A program made the translations under genes and the position numbers. From Pontibacter populi (GTDB lineage: Bacteria > Bacteroidota > Bacteroidia > Cytophagales > Hymenobacteraceae), in contig NZ_JAHWXQ010000001.1 of NCBI RefSeq assembly GCF_019336435.1, positions 1,054,001-1,118,000 on the forward strand: a stretch of DNA of 64,000 nucleotides, read 5' to 3'. Shown piece by piece: positions 18,105-27,902 of this stretch (positions are counted from its first letter, which is position 1; each line of letters starts with the position of its first letter). The notes below the pieces were generated by a model. It was not told where the DNA came from. It made no database searches and was given only the letters and a program-made list of their open reading frames with translations.

Positions 18105-19544
18105 TTAAAACTCTGCGTTCTGCGGTGTTCTCGGGAAAGGAATTACGTCGCGGATGTTGCCCATGCCGGTAACGAACTGCACCATACGCTCGAAGCCCAG
18201 ACCAAAACCAGCATGCGGACAGCCACCGAAACGGCGTGTATCCAGGTACCACCACAGGTCTTCTTCGTGTATGCCTACGCCTTTCATGCGCTCCACTAGT
18301 ATATCCAGACGCTCTTCGCGTTGCGAACCGCCTACAATCTCGCCAATCCCCGGGGCAAGTATATCCATTGCCGCAACGGTTTTGCCGTCGTCGTTCAGGC
18401 GCATGTAGAATGCTTTAATGTCTTTCGGATAGTCGGTAACTATAACCGGCTTCTTGAAGTGCTTCTCTACCAGGTAGCGCTCGTGCTCACTTTGTAGGTC
18501 AATACCCCAGCTAACTTCGTACTGGAATTTCTTCTTTTTGTAGTGATTTGAGTTCAGCAGAATGTCGATCGCCTCGGTATAAGTTACGCGCTCAAAGTCG
18601 TTGTTTACTACAAACTCCAGCTTTTCGAGCAAGGTCATTTCCTGGCGTTCGTTCTGAGGCTTGGCTTTATCTTCTTCTGTTAAGCGCTGGCCTAAGAATT
18701 CAATATCCTCGCGGTTGTTTTCCAGTGCATAACGGATGATGTACTTGATAAATTCTTCGGCCAGGTCGGCGTTCATTTTCAGGTCGTAGAAAGCCATTTC
18801 CGGCTCTATCATCCAGAACTCCGCCAGGTGGCGTGTAGTGTTAGAGTTTTCAGCTCTGAACGTAGGTCCGAATGTATAAATATCACTGAACGCCATCGCT
18901 GCCAACTCACCTTCCAACTGACCAGAAACCGTCAGGTTAGTCGCTTTACCGAAGAAGTCTTCCGCATAGTTTACTGCACCGTCTTCTGTTTTAGGTGGAT
19001 TAATAGGATCCAGTGTAGTTACCCGGAACATCTCGCCAGCTCCTTCTGCATCCGAAGCGGTGATGATCGGCGTGTGCATGTAAACGAAGCCCTTTTCGTT
19101 AAAGAACCTGTGCACCGCAAATGCCAGCGTGTTGCGCACTCTGAAAACAGCCCCAAACGTATTGGTACGGAAACGCAGGTGTGCTATCTCACGCAAAAAC
19201 TCCAGCGAGTGTGCTTTCTTCTGTAATGGATATGCTTCCGGGTCAGCTTTACCCAGTACTTCTATGGATTTAGCCTGCACTTCAAACGCCTGTCCTTTGC
19301 CCTGCGATGCCACCAGCTCACCGGTAATAGAAACGGCAGCGCCGGTCGTAACGTCTTTCAGAGCTTCTTCGCTGAAATTATTGGCATCGGCTACAACCTG
19401 TATCGTATTTATAGTAGAGCCGTCGTTAACGGCAATAAAGTTCACATACTTATTTCCGCGCTTGGTGCGCACCCAGCCTTTCAGCAGAACCTCTTTGCCC
19501 GCTTCGGCGCCTGTCAGCAGGTCTTTAACTTTTGTGCGTTGCAT
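18105..19544 (-). CDS. asnS: Asparaginyl-tRNA synthetase
   Basis: The 479-residue class IIb synthetase charges tRNA-Asn with asparagine. It has an N-terminal OB-fold anticodon-binding domain (about 15-115) and a catalytic domain with motif 2 [21 protein letters not shown] and motif 3 [12 protein letters not shown] near the C-terminus. The [10 protein letters not shown] segment is also typical. Length and motifs are complete. A -7 box lies about 120 bases upstream. Confidence 0.97.
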   Translation of the reverse strand: MQRTKVKDLLTGAEAGKEVLLKGWVRTKRGNKYVNFIAVNDGSTINTIQVVADANNFSEEALKDVTTGAAVSITGELVASQGKGQAFEVQAKSIEVLGKADPEAYPLQKKAHSLEFLREIAHLRFRTNTFGAVFRVRNTLAFAVHRFFNEKGFVYMHTPIITASDAEGAGEMFRVTTLDPINPPKTEDGAVNYAEDFFGKATNLTVSGQLEGELAAMAFSDIYTFGPTFRAENSNTTRHLAEFWMIEPEMAFYDLKMNADLAEEFIKYIIRYALENNREDIEFLGQRLTEEDKAKPQNERQEMTLLEKLEFVVNNDFERVTYTEAIDILLNSNHYKKKKFQYEVSWGIDLQSEHERYLVEKHFKKPVIVTDYPKDIKAFYMRLNDDGKTVAAMDILAPGIGEIVGGSQREERLDILVERMKGVGIHEEDLWWYLDTRRFGGCPHAGFGLGFERMVQFVTGMGNIRDVIPFPRTPQNAEF

Positions 19545-19661
19545 GTAACGTTGCGTTTATGTAATTTAAATGTAGCCTGATGTTAAAGGTATAAAGAATT
19601 GACCGGAATTTTAACGGCCCTATGCATTTAACTATAGCCATAGTTTATACCCTTCAGCCTA

Positions 19662-19669
19662 CAAAGGTA
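19662..19669 (-). promoter_or_regulatory. Candidate -7 element for asnS
   Basis: On the minus strand this reads TACCTTTG, an exact TAnnTTTG match. A TTTA lies about 22 bases upstream at the -33 position. It would give a leader of roughly 115 bases. Confidence 0.35.
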
Positions 19670-19760
19670 AGCCAGAAACTATAAAAAGCGATAAACGCAC
19701 CTGAGTGGCTGGACGTTCTTAACAAAAAATGTGCTAAACACACGAATTTTCAACCTTTTG

Positions 19761-19792
19761 TTGATATTGCGAGTAAAATTATTCTAAATTTG
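19761..19792 (+). promoter_or_regulatory. Candidate promoter for rpoN
   Basis: TTG (19761-19763) and TAAATTTG (19785-19792) are separated by 21 bases, which fits the Bacteroidota housekeeping consensus. The rpoN ATG is 40 bases downstream. Confidence 0.5.
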
Positions 19793-19831
19793 AAATACGG
19801 GGAACCGTCACTGATAACCAATTCTTAACCC

Positions 19832-21283
19832 ATGCAGCGTCTCGACTTAAGACAACTTTTACAGCAGAAGCTATCGCCGCAGCAGATACAATTTATCAAG
19901 CTGTTGCAGATACCTACGGCCGAGCTGGAGATGCGCATTAAAGAAGAACTGGAAATAAACCCTGCCCTGGAAGAGGGCGCCGACCAGCCTGAAGACCAGT
20001 ACAACGACTCTGATTCGGAAGAATACGGTGATAACGACGATGACTACGGCAAAGATGATGTAGACATTAACGACTACCTGAACGATGATGAGATAAGCGG
20101 CTATAAGATGCAGGGCGACCGTGGCGGCGAAGACGAAGATGACCGTGAGATGCCGATTGCTGTAGCCTCGTCGCTTACCGATCAGTTGATGGACCAGCTG
20201 GGTTTCCTGGACCTGGATGACAAGCAGCACATTATTGGCATGCAACTTATAGGCAGTATCGATAATGATGGCTACATCCGCCGTGACCTGAGTGCTATTG
20301 CCAACGACCTGGCTTTTTCGCAGAACATTGAGACCAGTGAGGAGGAGATAGAAGAAGTGCTGCACATGATTCAGACCTTCGACCCGGCCGGTATTGCTGC
20401 GCGCGATTTGCCGGAGTGTCTGCTGCTGCAACTGCACCGCCGCGACCAGGACGAAACAATTATACTGGCCGAGCGCATTCTGGAAGATGCCTTTGATGAG
20501 TTTACCAAAAAGCATTACCAGAAAATACAGTCGAAGTTTGGCGTATCGGAAGATGAGTTGAAAAAAGCCATAGACATCATTACAAAGCTGAACCCGAAGC
20601 CAGGTGGCGCCGGAGCCGGCATGACGCGCATTCAGTACATCATCCCAGACTTTATACTTACTAACAATAACGGCCAACTGGAACTGTCGCTTAACTCGCG
20701 TAACGCTCCGGATTTACGTATCAGTCGCTCGTATGCCGATATGTTTGATGCCTATGACAAATCAGACAAGAAGGATAAAAAGCTGAAGGAGACCGTGACG
20801 TTTGTGAAGCAGAAACTGGATGCAGCCAAGTGGTTTATAGATGCCATACGCCAGCGCCAGAACACGTTGCTGCGGACTATGGAATCCATCATCAAGTATC
20901 AGCATAACTTCTTTTTAGAGGGTGATGAAAGCGAACTCCGCCCGATGATCCTGAAAGACATTGCCGAAGATATTGGCATGGACATCAGTACGGTAAGCCG
21001 TGTGGCCAACAGCAAAGCCGTGCAGACTGAATTTGGCATTTACCCGCTCAAATATTTCTTCTCAGAAGGTATCGCAACCGACTCTGGCGAAGATGCCAGC
21101 AGCCGTGAAGTAAAGCATATTCTGAAAGAAATTATAGATGGTGAAAGCAAACGCAAACCACTGTCGGACGAAAAAATAGAGCAGATACTGAACGAGAAAG
21201 GCTACAACATTGCCCGCCGTACCGTCGCCAAATACCGTGAGCAGCTAAATATACCTGTAGCCCGCCTGCGCAAAGAGCTTTAA
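19832..21283 (+). CDS. rpoN: RNA polymerase sigma-54 factor
   Basis: The 483-residue sigma-54 has all regions. Region I is Gln- and Leu-rich (LRQLLQQKLSPQQIQFIKLLQ). Region II, about residues 48-110, is strongly acidic and longer than in many homologues. The core-binding domain follows, then the helix-turn-helix LKDIAEDIGMDISTVSRV with the FPLKYFF-type segment, and finally the RpoN box ARRTVAKYRE that reads the -24 promoter element. It directs transcription that needs an AAA+ activator. No activator gene or convincing -24/-12 site was found in the window. Confidence 0.97.
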   Translation: MQRLDLRQLLQQKLSPQQIQFIKLLQIPTAELEMRIKEELEINPALEEGADQPEDQYNDSDSEEYGDNDDDYGKDDVDINDYLNDDEISGYKMQGDRGGEDEDDREMPIAVASSLTDQLMDQLGFLDLDDKQHIIGMQLIGSIDNDGYIRRDLSAIANDLAFSQNIETSEEEIEEVLHMIQTFDPAGIAARDLPECLLLQLHRRDQDETIILAERILEDAFDEFTKKHYQKIQSKFGVSEDELKKAIDIITKLNPKPGGAGAGMTRIQYIIPDFILTNNNGQLELSLNSRNAPDLRISRSYADMFDAYDKSDKKDKKLKETVTFVKQKLDAAKWFIDAIRQRQNTLLRTMESIIKYQHNFFLEGDESELRPMILKDIAEDIGMDISTVSRVANSKAVQTEFGIYPLKYFFSEGIATDSGEDASSREVKHILKEIIDGESKRKPLSDEKIEQILNEKGYNIARRTVAKYREQLNIPVARLRKEL

Positions 21284-21366
21284 TTGTTGATTGCTAATTG
21301 TTAATTGCTGGATTTCGGGAAGTATAACTTTCTAACTTTTTAACTCTCTAACTTTCTAACTTTCCT
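21284..21366 (+). repeat. Low-complexity AACTTTCTAAC tract before a GTG start
   Basis: Five close repeats of a TAACTTTC-like word run directly into the GTG start at 21367. There is no Shine-Dalgarno. A nearly identical tract precedes the TTG start of ribD. Confidence 0.65.
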
Positions 21367-21987
21367 GTGAATCGTTCGCTCGCGAAAGCCCTGTCTGTAG
21401 TGTTACACCCGCTGTTGCTGCCAACATACCTTTTTGCGTTTATACTTTATTACTTGCCCGCTCCGGCGCTTTCGCTTCCTATGCAAAGCCGCTGGATTGT
21501 GCTGGGGATGATCTTTTTCACCACTTTTATTATTCCCGGTTTAGGTGCTTACACCATGGTGCGCTCCGGCCAGCTAGACTCTATGGAAATGGAGCGTCGT
21601 GAGCAACGCCGCCTGCCATTACTTTTCACCAGCCTGTGTTATGGCATCACCACTTACCTGCTCTACCGCGAGCCCGCCTTCGATGAGATCTTTTATTTTA
21701 TCATGGCAATTATCACCGCATCAGTACTGCTGACCTATGGCATTTCACTGTTCTGGAAAGTAAGTGCGCACAGTGTAGGTGTTGGTGGAGCTTTAGGCTT
21801 GCTTTTGCTGTTGAGCAGACTGGTGCCGGATGTGCCGATGCTTTTACCGATCTCCCTAAGTATAGTTTTAACCGGTGCGGTTCTATCTGCTCGTTTAGCA
21901 TTACACGCACATTCTCCTGCAGAAGTATATACTGGCTTCGGAAGCGGCCTTTTGCTTGCACTTACTGCCGGGATGTTTGCATTGTAA
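21367..21987 (+). CDS. PAP2-like integral membrane protein
   Basis: The 206-residue protein has six predicted membrane helices and resembles the PAP2 phosphatase superfamily (undecaprenyl or phosphatidate phosphatases). The second PAP2 motif, normally SGH, reads SAH (in KVSAHSVGVGG). The third, normally SRxxxxxHxxxD, reads ARLALHAHSPAEV, so Arg and His are kept while Asp is replaced by Glu. The first motif is not obvious. It may be a diverged or inactive member. The start is a GTG, because the conserved hydrophobic N-terminus begins there and no ATG precedes it. Confidence 0.65.
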   Translation: MNRSLAKALSVVLHPLLLPTYLFAFILYYLPAPALSLPMQSRWIVLGMIFFTTFIIPGLGAYTMVRSGQLDSMEMERREQRRLPLLFTSLCYGITTYLLYREPAFDEIFYFIMAIITASVLLTYGISLFWKVSAHSVGVGGALGLLLLLSRLVPDVPMLLPISLSIVLTGAVLSARLALHAHSPAEVYTGFGSGLLLALTAGMFAL

Positions 21988-22059
21988 AATCTGAATGACT
22001 AATTCAGGGTGATTGATTTTAAGGTTCTGTGGTTTTGCTATAGTTGTGATTATAGTTCT

Positions 22060-22785
22060 ATAGTTAGCCATTTTGCTGGCGAGAGCGTCCTCGCTCGTGA
22101 CTTGCTATGGTGTTGAGTCTCCTGACTCAACTGGCCCGGTAGGGACGGGGAAAAGTAGTAGCGTTGGCTATAGTTTTATAGTTGTGGTTTTAACCCACCC
22201 CTGCCCCTCCCAAGAGGGAATTACGGCTACAGTTGTAGTTTGATTTATCGTTTTATAGTTGCTGTTTGTCATCCCCTACCCCCTTTAAAGGGGGACTTTC
22301 TGCTGTACTAATTCACAAACTATAGTTCTATTTCTACTTACCATGAGCAGGACAGGTGTACCTGTCCCTTCGGAATTATGATCCCGATCAAACTCGAAGC
22401 TTGCCAGTTAAAACTATAGACAAGCTATAGCTATGCGAAACTTCGCAGTCTTTGGGTGGAGCGCCTTGTAGATTTCTGGTGCTGAAAGCATTGTGAGGGA
22501 CGAACAAAAGAAATGTACACCGCGCGATGCCCGAAGACGGGGCCTCCCGGCCGTGAGGGCACCAAAGCCAACTATAGAACTGTAAATGAGTAGAGCTCCC
22601 AGGATGAAAGGAAATTTGAAAGGATAGCTTAGTTCGGATAGTAGAGTAGCAAGCTATAGCATTGTAGCTTCTCAAACTATAAGCTGGGATAGATTTCTCA
22701 CTCCGTTCGAAATGACAAAAGAGAAGTAAATTAACTAGAATCCAGACACTAGCAGGAGCTGCGCACGCTGCTAGGTCTTACTACT
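22060..22785 (+). repeat. Composite hairpin repeat island, copy B
   Basis: The island fills most of a 940-base spacer with no gene. It starts with GAGCG/CGCTC and a perfect 8-bp hairpin GTTGAGTC/GACTCAAC (22112-22131). CCCTCCCAAGAGGG and CCCCCTTTAAAGGGGG elements follow. Next are GGACAGGT/ACCTGTCC (22350-22367), the invariant core (22434-22571), the AGAGCTCCCAGGAT unit, the AGATAGATTTCTC unit and CTAGCAG/CTGCTAG (about 22747-22773). It lies downstream of the PAP2-like gene in the same orientation. AACTATAGTT occurs at 22318-22327. Confidence 0.8.
22434..22571 (+). repeat. Invariant core of island B (putative structured RNA)
   Basis: A small hairpin GCGAA/TTCGC (about 22435-22446) comes first. 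In copy C it is GAGAA/TTCTC, a compensated pair change. The main hairpin TGGTGCT/AGCATTG (22477-22493, loop GAA) follows, then the GC-rich block with GATGCCC, GGCCTCCCGGCC and GAGGGCACC, which can fold onto itself. Confidence 0.6.
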
Positions 22786-22928
22786 CCTGTTAATCCCAAT
22801 TCAGCCACTGTTAGTCATACTATCAAATCCATTAAAACAACTTTAAAAAATAACTTTACCTCCCTCTAAAATCATAACTTCTGGCTGGAAATTTGCTAGT
22901 TATACCTCGTAAATCGTATATTAACACT

Positions 22929-24467
22929 ATGCATAAATTCATCCTAACCCTGCTCCTGTTTATGGGCTTTGCGCAAATGGCTAGTGCCCAGCGCGAGTTT
23001 GCCAATCTGGAGCTGCCACTTCGCCAACCAGAAGACCTGGTTTCTGTGGCCGACGATAACGGGAATGTTTGCTTGTATTTTTATCAGAATAATAAGCTGC
23101 ATTTCACGCTTGTATCTCCTACAGGAGAAGTACTGGCACAGCACGAGATTCCTTACCGCTGGAACCGGGACCCGCAGGTGTTGGGTACACGTGTAACCGA
23201 CACAGATTTTATTTTTTACAGCCGCTACGAGAATGGTCGCCGTGATTATGTGCGTCCGTTTGCCATTAACCGTAAAACCGGAGCTTTCAGAAGCTTGCAG
23301 GATGTAGAGCTCGACAAAGAACGTAACACTTATTTTGTTGGTGGCTTTGGCGACGACGAGCACTTTTACATGCTGTATACCGACCGGAAAGACCGCCTGC
23401 ACCTGTATCGTAGCAGCGATTCGCCGGAAGGCTTAGCAAAAATGGAGCGCCAGATATTTGAGCCTAACCTGCCTGATACCCGGACTAAAGATACCCGCCT
23501 GATGGACCTGGTGTATGTGCATCCGGACATGGAGCAGACTGTAGTAGCCGGTTACCATAGTGGCAAGATCTATAGTCGTGATGGCAACATTTACATTATT
23601 TTTGATGGCCAGTCGCTGAAAGACCTTAACCGAAAAGAAGCGACAACAGAAATACTGGCTTTGAACTGGGACACCGGTAAAACAACTTACCGCACGTTGC
23701 CGGCACTGGAACAACGCAATGACCCTTCGTTTAACTCTTTCCTGTTCCGCGATACACTGTTCAGGCTGCAGCTCGACCGCGACAAGCTGAACCTTACAGC
23801 TTATAATTTCAACACGCTGGAGCCTGTAAAAACCTACACCTTTAGCGGCGATCAGGACATAGCCATTAAGTCTACGCCGGTTTATCAGCGTGGCATGCGT
23901 GGCTTATTTGCTTCTGATGTAGATACCGTGAAGCAGACATCGAAAGTAATGAAGAAACTGGCGGAAGGCTTGCCTGCCATTACAGTAAATGCTTTTACGG
24001 ATAGCACAATACAGTTAACGATAGGCTCTTACGATCCGCCGGGAGAGCGAAACACATCTTCAGATATGTCGCGCATGGTGCGTACTCCAGACCAGTACTA
24101 CCGAACTTCGCGCGGCCTGATGATGATACCTGGCCGTTGGGTGCCGGCTTATAACATACCAAACTATTACCTTAACTCGCCCTATTACAGCCGCTACTTT
24201 TACGACCCCTACGGGCAAGGTGGCAGCCGTCCTTCCGGACCAGGTATAAGCACTTATTTCAGGGCTGTGCTGGATGATAACACCTTGGCAAAAACTGATA
24301 ACGGCACGAAGGAGTTGGTGCAGGACAAAGTAGACAAGTTTGAGCAGGAGCTGAAATCGGAGCCGGACTATAAAACGGTGTACCGCTACGGCAACAAACT
24401 GCATTATGGCTACTACGACCGCAAATCAAAAACCTTCCGGATTATGGAGTTCGCCCCGGGAAACTAA
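22929..24467 (+). CDS. Large secreted protein of unknown function
   Basis: The 512-residue protein has a signal peptide ending in ASAQ. The mature part is rich in beta strands with repeated DR/YFYQN-type turns, and could be a beta-propeller (for example VLGTRVTDTDFIFYSRYENG and VGGFGDDEHFYMLYTD). Near the C-terminus a Tyr/Pro/Gly-rich stretch (YYLNSPYYSRYFYDPYGQGG) is followed by a Lys-rich helix. I do not recognise a family. The start at 22929 opens the signal peptide; the frame is open 12 codons further upstream. A terminator follows immediately. Confidence 0.6.
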   Translation: MHKFILTLLLFMGFAQMASAQREFANLELPLRQPEDLVSVADDNGNVCLYFYQNNKLHFTLVSPTGEVLAQHEIPYRWNRDPQVLGTRVTDTDFIFYSRYENGRRDYVRPFAINRKTGAFRSLQDVELDKERNTYFVGGFGDDEHFYMLYTDRKDRLHLYRSSDSPEGLAKMERQIFEPNLPDTRTKDTRLMDLVYVHPDMEQTVVAGYHSGKIYSRDGNIYIIFDGQSLKDLNRKEATTEILALNWDTGKTTYRTLPALEQRNDPSFNSFLFRDTLFRLQLDRDKLNLTAYNFNTLEPVKTYTFSGDQDIAIKSTPVYQRGMRGLFASDVDTVKQTSKVMKKLAEGLPAITVNAFTDSTIQLTIGSYDPPGERNTSSDMSRMVRTPDQYYRTSRGLMMIPGRWVPAYNIPNYYLNSPYYSRYFYDPYGQGGSRPSGPGISTYFRAVLDDNTLAKTDNGTKELVQDKVDKFEQELKSEPDYKTVYRYGNKLHYGYYDRKSKTFRIMEFAPGN

Positions 24468-24488
24468 AGACATGAGAATACAAATGAA

Positions 24489-24520
24489 AAACGCTGCCCC
24501 TTTTAGGAGCAGCGTTTTTT
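24489..24520 (+). terminator. Rho-independent terminator
   Basis: AAAAACGCTGC pairs with GCAGCGTTTTTT around an 11-base loop, 22 bases beyond the stop of the secreted protein gene. Confidence 0.9.
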
Positions 24521-24535
24521 TATAGGTTAGACCTT

Positions 24536-25069
24536 CTACTTCTGACCCATTAATTGCTGCACTTTGGCCTGCATGGCCGGATCCTGCTTAACGGCAAGCA
24601 TTATCTGCTCATACTTTTCTACTGTCATTCCATCCTTTACAATAGCCTTTTCCATATCCTGTTCCATTGTTGGCTGCATTTCCATCATGCGCTGTGCCGC
24701 CTTGTTAAATGCAGCAAACTCTTCAGCCGTGGCATTAACTTCGCTCATTTTCTGCTGCTGATGCGCTTTCGCCATCTCACTGAATTTCTCCACACTCAGT
24801 TTCTCTTCCGCCAAAATAGCAAGCATCGCTTTCTCCCCTTCCTGTTGTATAACCATCAGGCGGTTATTGGCATCGGCAAACTGCTTTAGATCTGCATCGG
24901 TGAAGTTAGTGACTGGGGTAGTTTGCGGAGTAGTCTGTTCTGTTTTAGGCTGAACCGGCGGCGTCTGTTGCTTTTTCTTCTGTGCAAAAGCTGTATTGGT
25001 GACAGTACCTGCTCCAACTATAAGTACAGCCACAGCAAGTCCCTTCAGTTTATTATTGATCATGTTCAT
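24536..25069 (-). CDS. DUF4168-like secreted helical protein
   Basis: The 177-residue protein has a signal peptide (cleavage near AFAQ), a linker rich in Lys, Gln, Pro and Thr, and a helical domain. Its pattern FTDADLKQFADANNRLMVIQQEGE, the TVEKYEQIMLAVKQDP segment and the final QQLM correspond to DUF4168. These proteins are presumed periplasmic and lack a known function. An ATG at 25063 is an equally possible start. It is convergent with the secreted protein gene, sharing the hairpin between them. Confidence 0.7.
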   Translation of the reverse strand: MNMINNKLKGLAVAVLIVGAGTVTNTAFAQKKKQQTPPVQPKTEQTTPQTTPVTNFTDADLKQFADANNRLMVIQQEGEKAMLAILAEEKLSVEKFSEMAKAHQQQKMSEVNATAEEFAAFNKAAQRMMEMQPTMEQDMEKAIVKDGMTVEKYEQIMLAVKQDPAMQAKVQQLMGQK

Positions 25070-25250
25070 AAGAATCCTGGTTAGATATGATAAAATGGAT
25101 GAGTTAAAGGCCTTTCTAGCAGCCGTAAACCAGTAGTATACTCCATTTTTGTAAGTTTTGTTTGAGCCCCAGCTCCAGTAGTAGTAGTTGGTTTGTTAAT
25201 TCTTGAATATCAACTATATTAGCGTTGTGCTATATTATAACTGCTAATTC

Positions 25251-26543
25251 ATGAAAACAAGCTTACTCCTGCCCCTTATTTACGTTATCCTTTTATTGTT
25301 TACTAAACCTGTTGTTGCACAATCCGATTTCAGGGAAGGCTATGTAGTACTGGCTAAAGGTGATACATTGCAAGGCCTCGTAAGTTATCGCTCGGGTATC
25401 CTGAGTGGCAATACCTGTGCATTTAAGCAAACCGAACAAGCAACTGAAGTTAACTATACACCTCACGAGGTAGTAAGCTATGGTTTCTTAAATGATAAAA
25501 ACTACCAGTCTAAATACCTCGACCACGCCGATACGCTGGCTGCCGAACAGGTATTTATGGAAGAGCTTTTACGTGGAACTATAAGCCTTTACAACTATAA
25601 GGGCACCTTCTTTGTACAGAAAAAACACGACCCGAAAGTTTATAAGCTTTATTACACCAATCAGTCTTATTACAAATACGGGAACGGTGAAGACCCTGCA
25701 GCAAGCAATGGTACGCTTGCTGTGAGGCGTATAAACCACCATGTGGTAGTACTAAACACTCTGATGCAGGATTGTTATAAGCTGCTTCCTAAAATAGAGA
25801 ATGTTTACTTAAGACAGAAAAGCCTGGTAGCACTTGTGCAGGAGTATAATCGTTGTGCCGGCGATACAGAGCAGGTTGTTTTTAAAGAATCCAAACCCTG
25901 GCTGGCGGTACGCGCCGGTATAACTGCAGGGGTAAACTATACAACGCTAAATTTCTCTGCTGAGAGCGAGGCTTATCTGCATCTTAAAAACGCAGACTTC
26001 AATAAAGAAATTTATCCATCATTCGGGTTGGTAGCCAACGTCAACTCCCCACGGCTAATCGAGCACCTGTCTCTGCAAACGGAAGTACATTATTTTCGCT
26101 ATAAGTTTGAGGCAACTTCAAGTTACCAGTGGTTCGGAACTTATTACGACAACGATATGGCTTTCAACTTGTCGTCTATAAAAGGGAGTGCTTTACTACG
26201 TTATAATTTTGCTGGAAAAACAATTCAGCCTTTTATAAATGTTGGCAGCTTTATGAATTTCTTTCAAACCCGCGATTACAAACACCGTCAGTATGTGAGA
26301 CAAACAAGCACCAGCACACCTGAGGAACGGATAAATGACGATCCACACTATGTTGCTAAGCGCCAGCAGGGTTTATTGAGCGGAGCCGGTACTTATATAC
26401 ATATCAAAAATCAGAAAATATCTCTTGAAGCACGCTACGAGTTTGGTTTTGACATACAAGAACATAGAACTATCGACAAGATGAGTGATGCTGTTGATTC
26501 AAACACCAAAACTATAGCTTTCCTGATAGGTTATTATTTTTAA
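25251..26543 (+). CDS. Outer-membrane beta-barrel protein of unknown role
   Basis: The 430-residue protein has a signal peptide ending in VVAQ. An N-terminal domain of about 180 residues contains GYVVLAKGDTLQGLVSYR, a pattern seen in Bacteroidota envelope proteins annotated only as hypothetical. The second half (from about residue 220) shows barrel strands such as VRAGITAGVNYTTLNFS and ends in IAFLIGYYF, with a terminal Phe. An outer-membrane location is therefore likely. Its stop codon shares bases with the stop of the convergent ACMSD-like gene. Confidence 0.65.
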   Translation: MKTSLLLPLIYVILLLFTKPVVAQSDFREGYVVLAKGDTLQGLVSYRSGILSGNTCAFKQTEQATEVNYTPHEVVSYGFLNDKNYQSKYLDHADTLAAEQVFMEELLRGTISLYNYKGTFFVQKKHDPKVYKLYYTNQSYYKYGNGEDPAASNGTLAVRRINHHVVVLNTLMQDCYKLLPKIENVYLRQKSLVALVQEYNRCAGDTEQVVFKESKPWLAVRAGITAGVNYTTLNFSAESEAYLHLKNADFNKEIYPSFGLVANVNSPRLIEHLSLQTEVHYFRYKFEATSSYQWFGTYYDNDMAFNLSSIKGSALLRYNFAGKTIQPFINVGSFMNFFQTRDYKHRQYVRQTSTSTPEERINDDPHYVAKRQQGLLSGAGTYIHIKNQKISLEARYEFGFDIQEHRTIDKMSDAVDSNTKTIAFLIGYYF

Positions 26544-27634
26544 TCAGCTAGTATTGACCCCGGCTTCATAGTTGGTGCTTTCACAAACTGTTCCTTTTTC
26601 AAATTCAGCCACTCCAGGGCAGTGCCGCTCAGCATGCGTTCTATAGTTGCCAGGTCGTACGGCATGGATTCTATAAGTTTACCAGGCTCCAGTTCGCCCA
26701 ATGGGAACGGGTAATCTGTTCCTAAAGCAATCTTATCAGCACCTACCAAGTTCACCAGGTATTCCAGCATCAACGGGTCGTGCACCAGCGAATCGAAGTA
26801 GAATTTGCCCAGATACTCGCGAGGATTAACAGGATTATCGATAGCGCAAAGGTCTGGGCGCACTTCAAAACCATGGGCAATACGGCCTATAGTTGATGGG
26901 AAGGAACCACCGCCATGTGCAAAGGCTACTCGCAATTTTGGCAAACGTTCAAACACTCCACCGAATATCATCGAGCAGATGGCAACCGTAGTTTCGGCGG
27001 GCATACCTACCAGCCACGGCATCCAGTAATTACCCGTGCGGTCTTTGCCCAGCATATCCCAGGGATGTACAAAAACAGCAGCACCAAGGTCCTGTGCGGC
27101 CTCAAATATCGGGAAGAGCTCTGCCGCATCCAGGTTTTTGCCATTTATGTTAGAGCCAATCTGTATGCCGGGCATGCCCAGTTCCTTAACGCAACGTTCC
27201 AGCTCTTTTATAGACAGGTCGGCATCCTGCATCGGCAGCGTTCCCAATCCGATAAAGCGGTCCGGATAATCAGCTACGATGCCGGCAATGTGGTCGTTCA
27301 GGAATTTACTTAGGTCGTAGGTGTGTTCCGGCTTGGCCCAGTAGTTAAACATAACCGGTACCGTGCTGAGCACCTGCACGCCTACTTTATGCTGGCTGCA
27401 CTCGTGCATGCGCACCTTTGGGTCCCAGCAATTATCCTGAATTTCGCGGAAGAACTTGTCGTCCATCATCATGCGGGCACAGCAGGGCTTGTGATGTTCC
27501 AGCCGTATAAAGCCGCCGTACCCGTACCGTTCGCGCAGGTTAGGCCAGGTAGCCGGCAAAATATGCGTGTGTATATCGATCTTCAGCAGACCCGAGTCTG
27601 TTAGTACAGGATGTGTAAGCGTTTGTTTGTGCAT
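26540..27634 (-). CDS. ACMSD-like amidohydrolase (2-amino-3-carboxymuconate semialdehyde decarboxylase)
   Basis: The 364-residue metal-dependent amidohydrolase has the metal site DIHTH at 20-24. Further ligand regions are VFVHPWD, AFAHGGGSFPS and LGTDYPFPLGE (Asp). These fit ACMSD, which decarboxylates 2-amino-3-carboxymuconate 6-semialdehyde to 2-aminomuconate 6-semialdehyde. The assignment is strengthened by kynU, kmo, the 3-hydroxyanthranilate dioxygenase and an aldehyde dehydrogenase in the same 11 kb. The protein is about 30 residues longer than typical ACMSD, with the extra residues at both ends. The gene ends in TTAA, whose bases also form the stop of the opposite gene. It is divergent from kynU. 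Confidence 0.85.
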   Translation of the reverse strand: MHKQTLTHPVLTDSGLLKIDIHTHILPATWPNLRERYGYGGFIRLEHHKPCCARMMMDDKFFREIQDNCWDPKVRMHECSQHKVGVQVLSTVPVMFNYWAKPEHTYDLSKFLNDHIAGIVADYPDRFIGLGTLPMQDADLSIKELERCVKELGMPGIQIGSNINGKNLDAAELFPIFEAAQDLGAAVFVHPWDMLGKDRTGNYWMPWLVGMPAETTVAICSMIFGGVFERLPKLRVAFAHGGGSFPSTIGRIAHGFEVRPDLCAIDNPVNPREYLGKFYFDSLVHDPLMLEYLVNLVGADKIALGTDYPFPLGELEPGKLIESMPYDLATIERMLSGTALEWLNLKKEQFVKAPTMKPGSILAD

Positions 27635-27902
27635 GATGTAAAAGGGCGAAATGCCGGATTTATCGCTATAATAGTGTCAGGCAATCCAACAAGATAAAAC
27701 TTTTATACTTAAATACGCAGGCCAACCCACAAAAGCTTTTCTGATTTTATAGTTACCATTCAGACTTAAACTATAAACGATTGCCAGTGCCCTAAACATA
27801 CCTGAAGCGCAAAAGCAAACCGGCACAAATTAGTATATTCGCAGACCTTAACGAACCATAGCTACCCCGGGTAGCACAAACTATAACTGATCTGCATTTA
27901 CA

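Noticed and set aside
22388-22675. Minus-strand open frame inside repeat island B
   Set aside because: It covers the conserved hairpin core. The matching reading frames in copies A, C and D are interrupted and the sequence varies as structure, not as protein.
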